Part shown: positions 27,603 to 35,961 of the stretch, in pieces
How positions within the stretch are numbered: position 1 is the first letter of the stretch
Layout: every line of letters starts with the position of its first letter
Assembly (NCBI RefSeq): GCF_003336205.1
Contig: NZ_QPIE01000002.1
Location: 310,001-374,000, forward strand
Length of the DNA: 64,000 nucleotides
Source of the DNA: Chryseobacterium lacus
GTDB lineage: Bacteria; Bacteroidota; Bacteroidia; Flavobacteriales; Weeksellaceae
Reading direction: 5' to 3'
The notes under the pieces: model-generated
The model's database searches: none
What the model was told of the DNA's origin: nothing
What the model saw: only the letters and a program-made list of their open reading frames with translations
Program-made: the position numbers and the translations under genes

Positions 27603-28529
27603 ATGAATTGGGATGAAAAATTAAAAGACTTTGAGAATTTTCTCAGGTTCGAGAGAAACTTTTCCGATAACACCTTGGATGCTTATGTTCGGGATATCCG
27701 GAAACTGAAAGACTACGCCGAAGTTGAACTTCCCGGTATTGGCCCGGACACCATTACTTACACCCAATTGCAGGAATATCTTTTCGGACTATCAAAATTA
27801 AAATTTAGTGAACGTTCACAGGCTCGTTGGATTTCCTCTATTAAAGCTTTTTTCAAATATTTATTAGAAGATGAAATAAGGGAAGACAACCCTTCAAAGC
27901 TTCTCGAAGGCCCAAAACTCGGGCTTTATCTTCCTGATACGCTAAGTCTGGAGGATGTAGAAAGAGTTATCAAAGCGATCAATTTGGATACCGATTTAGG
28001 GTTGAGAAATCAATGTCTTATAGAAGTTTTGTACGGATGCGGACTCCGCGTTTCTGAACTTATTGAGCTGAAAATTTCTAATATTAATTTCAAAGAAAAT
28101 TATCTGAAAGTAGACGGAAAAGGAGGCAAATCCCGTTTTGTTCCGCTGGCCGATTACACAACAAGGCTCATTAGGAACTATATCGACCATGTAAGATCTC
28201 AATATAAAATTAACAAGAAACATGAAGATATTCTGTTTCTGAACAGCCGCGGCTCTTCGATGTCGAGAGTTATTGTTTTTATAATCATCAAAGAACTTAC
28301 AGAAAAGGCGGGCATCAGCAAGAAGATTTCGCCGCATACTTTTCGCCATTCTTTCGCGACACACTTATTGCAGAATGGTGCCGATTTGCGTTATATTCAA
28401 GAAATGTTGGGGCATTCCAGTATCACAACAACTGAAATTTATACACATTTGAAAACCGAAGAACTCCGCGATGTGATTCTGAATTATCATCCACGAAACA
28501 TTACAGAAACAGGATCCAGAATTTCATGA
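27603..28529 (+). CDS. xerD: site-specific tyrosine recombinase XerD
   Basis: Acts with XerC at dif to resolve chromosome dimers. The 308 residues have the N-terminal SAM-like DNA-binding domain and a catalytic domain with GCGLRVSELIEL (Arg), GGKSRFVPL (Lys), HTFRHSFATHLL (His-x-x-Arg), GHSSITTTEIYTH (His and the nucleophile Tyr). The absence of nearby phage genes makes a prophage integrase unlikely. Its stop overlaps the start of the Nudix gene by four bases (ATGA). Confidence 0.93.
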   Translation: MNWDEKLKDFENFLRFERNFSDNTLDAYVRDIRKLKDYAEVELPGIGPDTITYTQLQEYLFGLSKLKFSERSQARWISSIKAFFKYLLEDEIREDNPSKLLEGPKLGLYLPDTLSLEDVERVIKAINLDTDLGLRNQCLIEVLYGCGLRVSELIELKISNINFKENYLKVDGKGGKSRFVPLADYTTRLIRNYIDHVRSQYKINKKHEDILFLNSRGSSMSRVIVFIIIKELTEKAGISKKISPHTFRHSFATHLLQNGADLRYIQEMLGHSSITTTEIYTHLKTEELRDVILNYHPRNITETGSRIS

Positions 28530-29032
28530 GTACATTTCAATACTGTCCCCATTGTGGCCAAAAAACCATCCGTTGGGACAACAGAAAATGGAGTTGCAAT
28601 TGCGGATTTACGCTCTATCACAATGTTGCGGGAGCGGTTGCCGTTATGATCAGACATAAAAATGAAATCCTTTTTACAAAAAGAAATAATGATCCCCACA
28701 AAGACAAGCTGGATCTTGCCGGCGGATTTGTAGATCCTGAAGAAAGTGCTGAGGAAACGTGTAAAAGAGAATTGTGGGAAGAACTAAAGCTGGAAGTAGA
28801 TTTAGCTTCTCTGCGTTATATTTCCAGCCTTCCGAATATCTATCTTTATAAAGGAATAGATTATCACACCCTGGATCTTTTCTTTGAATATGAAATTCCC
28901 GAAAAACCTGAAATTATCCCTGAACTTTCCGAGATCTCTGAAACCCGGTGGATACCCATTCAGGAACTGCGTTTAGAAGATTTAGCATTTGATTCCCAGA
29001 AAAAATTCCTTCAAGATTACCTGAAAATCTAA
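28526..29032 (+). CDS. Nudix hydrolase with N-terminal zinc ribbon
   Basis: The 168-residue protein has an N-terminal zinc ribbon (CPHCGQKTI...CNCG) like NudC-type NADH pyrophosphatases but lacks the extra domain of NudC. The Nudix box is at about residues 70-92, with GGFVDPEESAEETCKRELWEEL matching GX5EX7REUXEEXGU. It hydrolyses nucleoside diphosphate derivatives; the actual substrate is not evident. Translation is coupled to xerD through a four-base overlap. Confidence 0.88.
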   Translation: MSTFQYCPHCGQKTIRWDNRKWSCNCGFTLYHNVAGAVAVMIRHKNEILFTKRNNDPHKDKLDLAGGFVDPEESAEETCKRELWEELKLEVDLASLRYISSLPNIYLYKGIDYHTLDLFFEYEIPEKPEIIPELSEISETRWIPIQELRLEDLAFDSQKKFLQDYLKI

Positions 29033-29035
29033 ATT

Positions 29036-29052
29036 AATCTCAATCTGAGATT
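29036..29052. terminator. weak hairpin between convergent Nudix and tonB-like genes
   Basis: A seven-base stem (29036-29042 with 29046-29052) and a three-base loop are followed by TTATTT. It lies between two convergent genes and may serve either. Confidence 0.4.
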
Positions 29053-29067
29053 TTATTTAAAGAAATT

Positions 29068-29895
29068 TTAAAAAGTAATTCTGTAACTGCCTGTAGACGA
29101 TGTATTCGCTTTTTCGGCTTTTACATATTGTCTTACCCAAGCAAGCGTGGTGGATACCACACAGGCATCCGAGATTCCACCGGAACGTCTCGCTGAGGTA
29201 ACATTCCCTGCTTGATCCACAACATAAGCGATCGTAATACTTCCACTTGCTTCGCAATTATGACTGGGTTGCGAACCACCTCTTCCCATTGTTCCCGGAA
29301 TAAATCCAACAAGTTTTCGGTCGATGCCTATCCGGCTGTCTCCATTTCCATCTCCACCCAACGGATCTCCTGCATTTCCTGTAGTTCCGCTTGTTCCCTG
29401 GCTTCCGGCATTATTTCCCCGTCCGCGGATCAGATTTCCTACAGCGGCTGTTCCTTTTCCGTCGCCTTGTGATTTGGGCGTTGTGGTAGAGGATTTCACA
29501 GATGCTGAAGAAGGTTTATTTCGGACAACGGGTTGCGGAGCAGCTTTTTTCACATTTTCCTTTTTCTCCGTCTTCGGAGTGGTCATACTTATATTATTTC
29601 CAGTAATCACCTTTTCATTTACCGCCGGTGAAGTTATGGCGACAGGTTGGGGTTGCGTCATTTTATCTGAGGAAGCAAAACTTCCTTCCTGGGGAGCAGG
29701 CTCTTCCGTCCCGTCGCCATCCCGGAGATCACCAAAATTGATCAACATGGTGGTAATTTCTTGGGGTGGAATCACAGTTCTTGTAAACTGATAGAAAAAT
29801 ATTCCTAAAAACACCAGTAACGAAAACACAAACGTGATCACCGCACTTTTTCTCCGGTCATTCTGTTCATTTCTCTTATGTTGCAGTGTATACAT
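29068..29895 (-). CDS. TonB-family energy transducer
   Basis: 275 residues: a short cytoplasmic start, one membrane helix (about 19-37), a long spacer rich in Pro, Thr, Ser and Gly, and a C-terminal domain with SHNCEASGSITIAYVVDQAGN that matches the TonB C-terminal fold. It links the ExbB/ExbD proton motor in the inner membrane to TonB-dependent receptors. It is the last gene of an exbB-exbD-tonB group with gaps of 1 and 17 bases. The spacer differs from the Pro-Lys repeats of E. coli TonB. Confidence 0.85.
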   Translation of the reverse strand: MYTLQHKRNEQNDRRKSAVITFVFSLLVFLGIFFYQFTRTVIPPQEITTMLINFGDLRDGDGTEEPAPQEGSFASSDKMTQPQPVAITSPAVNEKVITGNNISMTTPKTEKKENVKKAAPQPVVRNKPSSASVKSSTTTPKSQGDGKGTAAVGNLIRGRGNNAGSQGTSGTTGNAGDPLGGDGNGDSRIGIDRKLVGFIPGTMGRGGSQPSHNCEASGSITIAYVVDQAGNVTSARRSGGISDACVVSTTLAWVRQYVKAEKANTSSTGSYRITF

Positions 29896-29912
29896 TTATT
29901 TAAAAATAGTAT

Positions 29913-30311
29913 TTATTCCTCAGTAATGGTGGCAATCGCTAAATTAAAATGGTGCGTTTCTGCAATTCCCATAACGAAAACCACATCTTTATGAATAGCA
30001 TTTTCATCAGCTCTGATAGTAAAAGAAGGATTTTCATTTCCGTTTAAAACATTTACCAAATGATTTTCCAGCTGTTCTTTGGCTATTTCTTCATCATTTA
30101 CAAAGTATTTGCCATCTTTGGTGATGGTTACCGTTGCGGGATCCTGTGCATTTGCTTGTTCGGAAGTAGCTTTAGGCAGTTTCACATCAATAGCGCTTTG
30201 GCTGATGGCAGAACTGGTAATCATAAAGAAAATCAGCAACAGAAATATAATATCTGTCATGGATGCCATGCTGAATTCCGCACTTACTTTATTTCTCCTT
30301 TTCAACTCCAT
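29913..30311 (-). CDS. exbD: biopolymer transport protein ExbD
   Basis: A 132-residue inner-membrane protein with an N-terminal membrane helix containing SMTDIIFLLLIFFMI, where the Asp in the helix is the proton-channel residue typical of ExbD/TolR, and a periplasmic C-terminal domain with VTITKDGKYFVNDEEIAKE. It works with ExbB and TonB. The exbB gene ends two bases before its start, and the tonB-like gene follows. Confidence 0.93.
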   Translation of the reverse strand: MELKRRNKVSAEFSMASMTDIIFLLLIFFMITSSAISQSAIDVKLPKATSEQANAQDPATVTITKDGKYFVNDEEIAKEQLENHLVNVLNGNENPSFTIRADENAIHKDVVFVMGIAETHHFNLAIATITEE

Positions 30312-30312
30312 A

Positions 30313-31008
30313 TTACAACGGTTTGTTGAGGGTATCTAAAAATTCGTTAACATGAGTTTGTATTTTCAAAACCAGGCGATCGACATTGGTAACCAGAATA
30401 TTATAAAAGAAATACGCTGGAATCCCTACAAATAAGCCGACTGCCGTGGTTGCCATTGCAGTATAAATTCCAGAAGCCAGTAATTTTGGGCTTACCGCTC
30501 CGGTAACATTTGAGATTTCAAAAAATGCCATAATCATCCCGACCACGGTTCCCAGAAACCCTAACATGGGAGCTGCCCCAGCTGCAGATGCAAGAATATT
30601 GAGGTTTTTTTCCAGCTTGGAAACTTCCAGTTGTCCCTGATTTTGCATGGCATTGGAAATATCAGAAATTGGCCTTCCGATTCTGGCCAGCCCTTTTTCT
30701 ATCATTCTTGCTTCAGGAGAATCAATACTTTTACAATAGTCAACGGCGGTCTGTATTTTTCCGTCCTGTATGAAATCCCTAATGTTTTCCAGAAAATTAG
30801 GAGTCGGTTTGGAAGCTCTTTTGATGAAAAAATACCTTTCGAGGAAAATATAAAGTGCCAGAATTCCCAATAGAAAAATAGCAATCATAATGGAATTTCC
30901 CACAATTCCACCGCTGAACAAAACGTCCCAAAGTGAAAAAACATGGATTTCCGGTTCCTGAACCGTGGGTGTTACTGCCGTTGTAATAACCTGTGTACTG
31001 TCCTGCAT
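30313..31008 (-). CDS. exbB: MotA/TolQ/ExbB proton channel family protein
   Basis: The 231-residue protein has three hydrophobic segments (about residues 30-50, 140-162 and 178-202) and the family motif GLFVGIPAYFFYN, with LGFLGTVVGMIMAF before it. It forms the proton channel of the TonB motor. It is the first gene of exbB-exbD-tonB on the minus strand. The 75-base gap upstream shows no obvious promoter. Confidence 0.92.
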   Translation of the reverse strand: MQDSTQVITTAVTPTVQEPEIHVFSLWDVLFSGGIVGNSIMIAIFLLGILALYIFLERYFFIKRASKPTPNFLENIRDFIQDGKIQTAVDYCKSIDSPEARMIEKGLARIGRPISDISNAMQNQGQLEVSKLEKNLNILASAAGAAPMLGFLGTVVGMIMAFFEISNVTGAVSPKLLASGIYTAMATTAVGLFVGIPAYFFYNILVTNVDRLVLKIQTHVNEFLDTLNKPL

Positions 31009-31083
31009 AGTATTGTTTAGTATTTATAGTAACGAAAATCACCTTCCGTTAGTATGATGAAATTATTTACGTTATGATTTTTA

Positions 31084-31545
31084 TTATTCGTCGCCAACTT
31101 CAGGATCTTCATGTTTGAAATGACATTTCAATCTGAAAGGAACCGGTGAGTCCAAACCGGTATAAAAATCACTAATCATCCCTTTCCAAACGAGTTGTAG
31201 AACTTCTTCATCATTAGTATTGAAAGTGAGTTCATTATCATAAAGATATGCGTCCTCATCATCATATAAATCTACTTCTGTGAAGGTGTTTTCATCATCA
31301 TCAGAAATCAGGAAAGTGTGTTCTTCGAGATTTTGCGAATCAATAGGAAAATCAAAAACATTCAGAGAGAGCTGTGGAAAATGATACTGTAATGAGTCGT
31401 CCTCTACATGATCAAGACAGTCATCCGTCTTTATTTCTACTTCCAGAAGATGCTGTTTATTGCTGTAAACTGCTTTGCAGTAAGTATTTGTAATATGATA
31501 TTTTAAGGTCTCGTCGGGGTGATAAATTTTCAAAATCCCTTTCAT
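31084..31545 (-). CDS. acidic protein of unknown function
   Basis: 153 residues, very rich in Asp and Glu, with stretches such as ISDDDENTFTEVDLYDDED and two HYxxT-like His-containing segments. It has no signal peptide or membrane helix and no recognised domain. A full promoter lies upstream, so a regulated independent gene is likely. It is 75 bases ahead of exbB on the same strand. Confidence 0.75.
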   Translation of the reverse strand: MKGILKIYHPDETLKYHITNTYCKAVYSNKQHLLEVEIKTDDCLDHVEDDSLQYHFPQLSLNVFDFPIDSQNLEEHTFLISDDDENTFTEVDLYDDEDAYLYDNELTFNTNDEEVLQLVWKGMISDFYTGLDSPVPFRLKCHFKHEDPEVGDE

Positions 31546-31594
31546 TTTACTTTAAAGAATTGAATGTAAATATTTGATTTTTAAACGCATTGAA

Positions 31595-31624
31595 CAAAGA
31601 TAAAAAATTGCCCGGTTACGCAAA
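31595..31624 (-). promoter_or_regulatory. promoter TTTG-N18-TAnnTTTG for the acidic-protein gene
   Basis: The minus strand has TTTG (31621-31624), 18 bases, then TATCTTTG (31595-31602). Both elements fit the Bacteroidota consensus, giving a leader of about 40 bases. Confidence 0.65.
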
Positions 31625-31705
31625 ACATTTTAGCCGATATTTTGTCTAGCGAAGGGTTGTATGAAGAGAAATTTAAAATTAATTTAGCATAGCAAAAAAG
31701 AAAAC

Positions 31706-33493
31706 ATGAACAACAAGATTCACCTGCTCTTTTTCATATTTGTGACACTGCTCACAGCATGTCAAAAAAAACAAAGTGTAGAAGAAAAAAAACCTTCAGC
31801 AAATATAGACTCGGTTGCGGCAAAATATTATGAACAATATCTAAAATTTTATCCTCTCGAAGCCACGGCTCAGGGAGATGGCAGATACAATGATCAACTT
31901 CCAATAAATATCAGCAAAGATTTTATTTCTGAAGAAATCGCTTTTTATACTTCGGTTCAGGATCTTCTGAAACAGGTGGATTATAAGAACTTAACAGATG
32001 ATAAAAAGGTAATTTTTGATGTGCTCGATTTTACCCTCAAAGATAGAATAGAACGCTACGCCTATCATCCGCAGTATATTCCTTTTACACAATTTGGCGG
32101 ATTGCCGTTAGATTTTCCTCTCTTAGGCAGCGGAAAAGGAAGCCAGCCTTTTCATACTGAAGAAGATTATAACAATTGGTTGCGCAGAATGGAGAAATTT
32201 CCGGCCTGGATGGACACCGCGACCGAAAATTTTCGTCTGGGAATACAGAATAATATGGTTCTTCCTCGAACATTAGTGATGAAAATGATCGCACAATTGA
32301 GAGCTACGGAAATCACTAGCAAAAACCGCAATGAAAACATTTTCTTTGGGCCGCTAAAAGAATTTCCAGCAACAATATCTTCGGCCAGTAGAGAGAAAAT
32401 TTCTGCTTCATATCACGAAACTATTACCCAAAAAATAATTCCGGCTTATACAGCCATGGCAGATTTTCTGGAAAAAGAATACCTTCCAAAATCCAGAAAT
32501 ACAGACGGATACCACGCCATCGCCAATGGAAAAAACGCTTATGCATATCACGCAAAAAGCTGGACTACGACTAATACTGATGTAGAAAAAATCAGGAAAA
32601 TCGGCGAAGAAGAAGTAGCCATGCTGCGTTCGGAAATGGAAAAAGTAAAACTTCAATTAGGATTTCAAGGTACTCTGGAAGAATTCTTGGCTCATCTGAA
32701 AACCGATCCGAAAGCCATGCCTTATCGTTCCTCCAAAGAAGTACTTGCCGCTTTCAACGAAATTATGAAGAAAATAGAACCCAAATTGGGCTCCATGTTC
32801 AGTGTTTTTCCAAAAACGGGTTTTGAAATCCGCCAAACCGAAAAATTTCGGGAAGCAAGTGCAAGTGCAGAATACGTCCAAGGAACACCTGATGGAAAAA
32901 GAGCGGGTATTTTTTATATTCCTATTCCCGATCCTTCCAAGTTCAATATAACAAGTGGTATGGAATCTCTCTTTCTTCACGAAGCGATTCCGGGACATCA
33001 TTATCAGGTTGCTTTGCAGCAGGAAAATGAAAATATTCCAAAGTTCATGCGTTTTGGTTGGTTTGGCGCTTATGGTGAAGGCTGGGCGCATTATTGCGAA
33101 ACATTAGGCCCGGAATTTGATTTGTACACAAATCCTTATCAGAAAATGGGGTATTTGAGTGATCAGATGCTGCGCGCAGTACGCCTTGTGATAGATACAG
33201 GACTTCACACCGGAAGCATGTCCAGGGAACAGGCAATTCAGTATTTTCTGAGCAACGTAGCTTATGATGAAGCCAGCGCAACTGCGGAAATAGAACGTTA
33301 TATGGCAATGCCCGGACAAGCACTGAGCTACAAAATAGGCTCCATAAAAATACGGGAATTACGAAATAAATATGAAGCAAGCCTAGGAAACAAATTCCAC
33401 TTAGCCAAGTTTCATGACGAAATCCTCAGCCAAGGTTGCTTGCCATTATCTGTTCTGGAAAGAAAGATGGAATTATGGGCAAATAAACAATAA
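31706..33493 (+). CDS. DUF885 family lipoprotein, putative zinc peptidase
   Basis: The 595-residue protein has a lipoprotein signal (LFFIFVTLLTACQKK, Cys near residue 19). The DUF885 domain covers the rest, with the HEAIPGHH zinc-type motif near residue 426 and GEGWAHYCETLG near residue 456, the two His/Glu signatures of the family. The family is predicted to be a periplasmic or surface metallopeptidase; a substrate has not been established here. It is a single-gene unit. Confidence 0.85.
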   Translation: MNNKIHLLFFIFVTLLTACQKKQSVEEKKPSANIDSVAAKYYEQYLKFYPLEATAQGDGRYNDQLPINISKDFISEEIAFYTSVQDLLKQVDYKNLTDDKKVIFDVLDFTLKDRIERYAYHPQYIPFTQFGGLPLDFPLLGSGKGSQPFHTEEDYNNWLRRMEKFPAWMDTATENFRLGIQNNMVLPRTLVMKMIAQLRATEITSKNRNENIFFGPLKEFPATISSASREKISASYHETITQKIIPAYTAMADFLEKEYLPKSRNTDGYHAIANGKNAYAYHAKSWTTTNTDVEKIRKIGEEEVAMLRSEMEKVKLQLGFQGTLEEFLAHLKTDPKAMPYRSSKEVLAAFNEIMKKIEPKLGSMFSVFPKTGFEIRQTEKFREASASAEYVQGTPDGKRAGIFYIPIPDPSKFNITSGMESLFLHEAIPGHHYQVALQQENENIPKFMRFGWFGAYGEGWAHYCETLGPEFDLYTNPYQKMGYLSDQMLRAVRLVIDTGLHTGSMSREQAIQYFLSNVAYDEASATAEIERYMAMPGQALSYKIGSIKIRELRNKYEASLGNKFHLAKFHDEILSQGCLPLSVLERKMELWANKQ

Positions 33494-33528
33494 TATTTAT
33501 TTATCTTTATTCAATTGCTTTTTATTAT

Positions 33529-33536
33529 TATATTTG
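33529..33536 (+). promoter_or_regulatory. candidate -7 element for the response-regulator gene
   Basis: TATATTTG matches TAnnTTTG, about 107 bases before the ATG. An AAAGG sequence lies shortly before the ATG and may act as a ribosome-binding site. Confidence 0.4.
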
Positions 33537-33642
33537 CTTTGTTATTTTTAAAATAATAAATGTGATTTTTAATACAATAACATCGTGTTACATTCATTAG
33601 AATTCATGATTAAAATTGATGTATCCCTAAAAAGGTAAAAAA

Positions 33643-33996
33643 ATGAAAATATTCGTTGTGGACGATAATGAAGATATCTGTACTCTGGTTGAAACCTTGC
33701 TGGTTCCGGAAGGTTATTCAGTAACATGCTGTGTAAATCCCATGATCGCCGAAGAAATGATCAGAAAGACAAAGCCAAACCTCATCATTACTGATATGCT
33801 GATGTCGGGGGTAGACGGCCTCACTTTAATTAAAAATCTGAAAACCCGGAAAGCAACAAAAGACATCAAAATTATCCTTATGTCCGCCCATCCTCAAACG
33901 TTAAAACTAGGCAAAGAAGCCGGAGCCGACGATTATCTTGCCAAACCTTTTGAGATTACTGAACTGATTTACAAAGTGAAAAAAATTATTCAGTAG
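33643..33996 (+). CDS. stand-alone response regulator receiver protein
   Basis: 117 residues, a single CheY-like receiver domain. The acidic pocket (VVDDNED near residue 5), the phosphoacceptor Asp in LIITDMLMSG near residue 51, Ser in ILMSAHP near residue 83, and Lys in YLAKPFE near residue 105 are all visible. No DNA-binding output domain and no adjacent histidine kinase exist, so partners are elsewhere. Its 3' end overlaps the convergent nth gene by 11 bases. Confidence 0.92.
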   Translation: MKIFVVDDNEDICTLVETLLVPEGYSVTCCVNPMIAEEMIRKTKPNLIITDMLMSGVDGLTLIKNLKTRKATKDIKIILMSAHPQTLKLGKEAGADDYLAKPFEITELIYKVKKIIQ

Positions 33997-34618
33997 TTTT
34001 TTCTCCGGAAAGCATTCTGCTGATAAAATCTCTTTCTCTATTGCCTCGCGCGGGAGAATATTCCCGGCCGTAAAAAATAATCTGAAGATGCACTTTGTTC
34101 CAAGTATTTTTCGGAAAAGCTTTTTTCGCATCTTTTTCTGTTTCCACCACATTTTTTCCTGAAGTAATTTTCCACTGTGTCAGCAACCGGTGAATATGCG
34201 TATCGACCGGAAATGCAGGATGTCCGAATGCCTGACTAATCACTACAGAAGCAGTTTTGTGACCTACTCCTGGAAGTTCTTCCAGTTCTTCGAAAGTTTG
34301 CGGCACCACGCTGTCATGCTTTTCCACGAGCAATTCCGCCATTCTTTTAAGATTTCTGGCTTTCGTATTGCTCAGTCCTATCTCTTTGATGAGTTCACGG
34401 ATTTGCTCCACCTCCAAAGCAGCCATTTTCTGCGGCGTATCGGCAACAGCAAATAACTTGGGTGTAACTTCATTTACCTTTTTATCGGTGGTTTGTGCGG
34501 AAAGTGCAACAGCAACCAACAACGTAAAAGGATCAGTATGATCCAGCGGAATTGGAGTTTCAGGATATAATTTTTCGAGTTCTCTGAGGATAATTTCGGC
34601 TCTTTGCTTTTTGGTCAT
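33986..34618 (-). CDS. nth: endonuclease III without a [4Fe-4S] cluster
   Basis: DNA glycosylase/AP lyase that removes oxidised pyrimidines. The 210-residue protein has the helix-hairpin-helix ELPGVGHKTASVV (catalytic Lys) near residue 116 and the catalytic Asp in VDTHIHR near residue 138. It contains no cysteine at all, so the C-terminal [4Fe-4S] cluster of E. coli Nth is absent. Its tail has REYSPARGNRERDFISRML instead. I recall this tail as common in Flavobacteriia. It overlaps the response-regulator gene at the 3' end. Confidence 0.92.
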   Translation of the reverse strand: MTKKQRAEIILRELEKLYPETPIPLDHTDPFTLLVAVALSAQTTDKKVNEVTPKLFAVADTPQKMAALEVEQIRELIKEIGLSNTKARNLKRMAELLVEKHDSVVPQTFEELEELPGVGHKTASVVISQAFGHPAFPVDTHIHRLLTQWKITSGKNVVETEKDAKKAFPKNTWNKVHLQIIFYGREYSPARGNRERDFISRMLSGEKTTE

Positions 34619-34638
34619 GTCACTTATAATTCTGATCG

Positions 34639-34646
34639 CAAACGTA
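34639..34646 (-). promoter_or_regulatory. candidate -7 element for nth
   Basis: Reads TACGTTTG on the minus strand and fits TAnnTTTG, 20 bases from the start codon. No -33 box at the usual spacing. Confidence 0.4.
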
Positions 34647-34716
34647 GCATTTTTAAATCAAAATATACCTACACCCTTATTTACCAAAGTAGAAAGACGA
34701 TTCCTTTTAAATTCCT

Positions 34717-34724
34717 TATTTTTG
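34717..34724 (+). promoter_or_regulatory. candidate -7 element for bcp, near-leaderless
   Basis: TATTTTTG lies eight bases before the ATG at 34733, which supports this start over the longer frame beginning at 34604. No clear -33 box. Confidence 0.4.
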
Positions 34725-34732
34725 AAATTAAA

Positions 34733-35188
34733 ATGAAAGATATGTTGAAAGAAGGAGACCAATTACCGGAGTTTGAACTGAAAAATCAGGACGGAAACAT
34801 CATCAAATCTACAGAATTTCTGGGCAATAAACTTGTGATTTTCTTTTATCCGAAAGCCAATACGCCAACGTGTACCGTGGAAGCCTGCAACTTGAACGAT
34901 CATATTTCAACATTGAAAAAGGCAGGATATCAGCTCATTGGAATTTCCGCCGATTCCATAAAAAGACAGAAAAATTTCCATGAAAAATATGGATTTCGTT
35001 ATGATTTGCTTGCGGATGAAGATCAGCAAGTAGTGAATCAGTTCGGGGTTTGGCAGGAGAAGAAAAATTTTGGGAAAACCTACATGGGAATTGTGCGGGC
35101 AACTTTTATTTTCGATGAAAAAGGGATCTGCACAAGAGTGATCGATAAGGTGAAATCTAAAGAAGCCGCAACACAGATTTTGGAATAA
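34733..35188 (+). CDS. bcp: thiol peroxidase of the BCP/AhpC-TSA type (peroxiredoxin Q)
   Basis: Peroxide-reducing thiol protein of 151 residues. The peroxidatic and resolving cysteines are both present in TPTCTVEACNLND, the PrxQ pattern with four residues between the cysteines. The start at 34733 (MKDMLKEGD) gives the standard N-terminus; an upstream frame from 34604 would add 43 unlike residues. With nth next door it may take part in oxidative damage response, though they are divergently transcribed. Its 3' neighbour is convergent, with two bases between. Confidence 0.93.
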   Translation: MKDMLKEGDQLPEFELKNQDGNIIKSTEFLGNKLVIFFYPKANTPTCTVEACNLNDHISTLKKAGYQLIGISADSIKRQKNFHEKYGFRYDLLADEDQQVVNQFGVWQEKKNFGKTYMGIVRATFIFDEKGICTRVIDKVKSKEAATQILE

Positions 35189-35190
35189 AA

Positions 35191-35901
35191 TTAATTTTTT
35201 CTCCGGAGTTTCTGAAGTCTTTTCTTCATTTTCTCTGTCATTTTTTTCTGAATTTCCTTCTGTTCTTCCGCTTTTTTCTTCACGTCTTCCATCTGCTGCT
35301 TCAGCGCATCGTAATGTGGATTATTGGTGCATTCTTTCCCGTACAATTCGAAATAGGTTCCCAGTTCTTTTTCCTGAGTGATTTTCCCGGTTTTTTTATC
35401 AATCCAGACTTCATAATGGTTTTTTTGGAGCGGACATTCTTCTGAAAGCACTTTACCCGCATCCACCACATAAAATGCGCCTGCATCGTAATAATTTGCG
35501 GTATAATCTTTAAATCCAAAATCAATTACATAACCTTCTGCTGCTGCAATAATAGCTGCTTCATCACCGTTATCCACGATTCCTACAAACTGTTTCAAAG
35601 CCTGAAGATCAGTGATCTGAGAGGTGTTTCCGTCTTTAACATAGTTGATATAAAAATATCCTTCCTGATGAGGACCAATTTGGAAACCGTCGAAAGCCGG
35701 CAACATTTCTTCTTTACCCGAAGACTTTACAACGCGGTCTCTTGCATAAACATTGTAGATGAGCGTCCAGGAATCCAGCCGTTCATTAGGAACAATATTG
35801 TTAAGAATGTTTTCCGCATTGCTATAGGACGTTTTCTTCGGTTCTTGCGAAAACAGAAAGCTACCCATCAATAAAAACAAAAATAAAAATATTTTTAGCA
35901 T
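35191..35901 (-). CDS. secreted protein of unknown function with C-terminal coiled coil
   Basis: The 236-residue protein starts with a signal peptide (LKIFLFLFLLMGSFLFSQ, cleavage about residue 19). A globular middle region has no recognised domain but includes SSGKEEMLPAFDGFQIG. Residues about 195-236 are a Lys/Glu-rich helix predicted to be a coiled coil. It ends two bases from the stop of bcp and is probably monocistronic. Confidence 0.75.
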   Translation of the reverse strand: MLKIFLFLFLLMGSFLFSQEPKKTSYSNAENILNNIVPNERLDSWTLIYNVYARDRVVKSSGKEEMLPAFDGFQIGPHQEGYFYINYVKDGNTSQITDLQALKQFVGIVDNGDEAAIIAAAEGYVIDFGFKDYTANYYDAGAFYVVDAGKVLSEECPLQKNHYEVWIDKKTGKITQEKELGTYFELYGKECTNNPHYDALKQQMEDVKKKAEEQKEIQKKMTEKMKKRLQKLRRKN

Positions 35902-35961
35902 AATAAATCTTATCGAAATACTTCTAACAGAACAAAAATACTGCGGGAATATTGTACAGGT

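Noticed and set aside
27603-28529. xerD as a phage or island integrase
   Set aside because: Length, catalytic motifs and housekeeping neighbours fit chromosomal XerD, and no phage genes or att sites flank it.
29324-29791. 155-codon plus-strand frame across the tonB-like gene
   Set aside because: The Pro/Ser/Thr-rich composition mirrors the TonB spacer on the other strand; no motif supports it.
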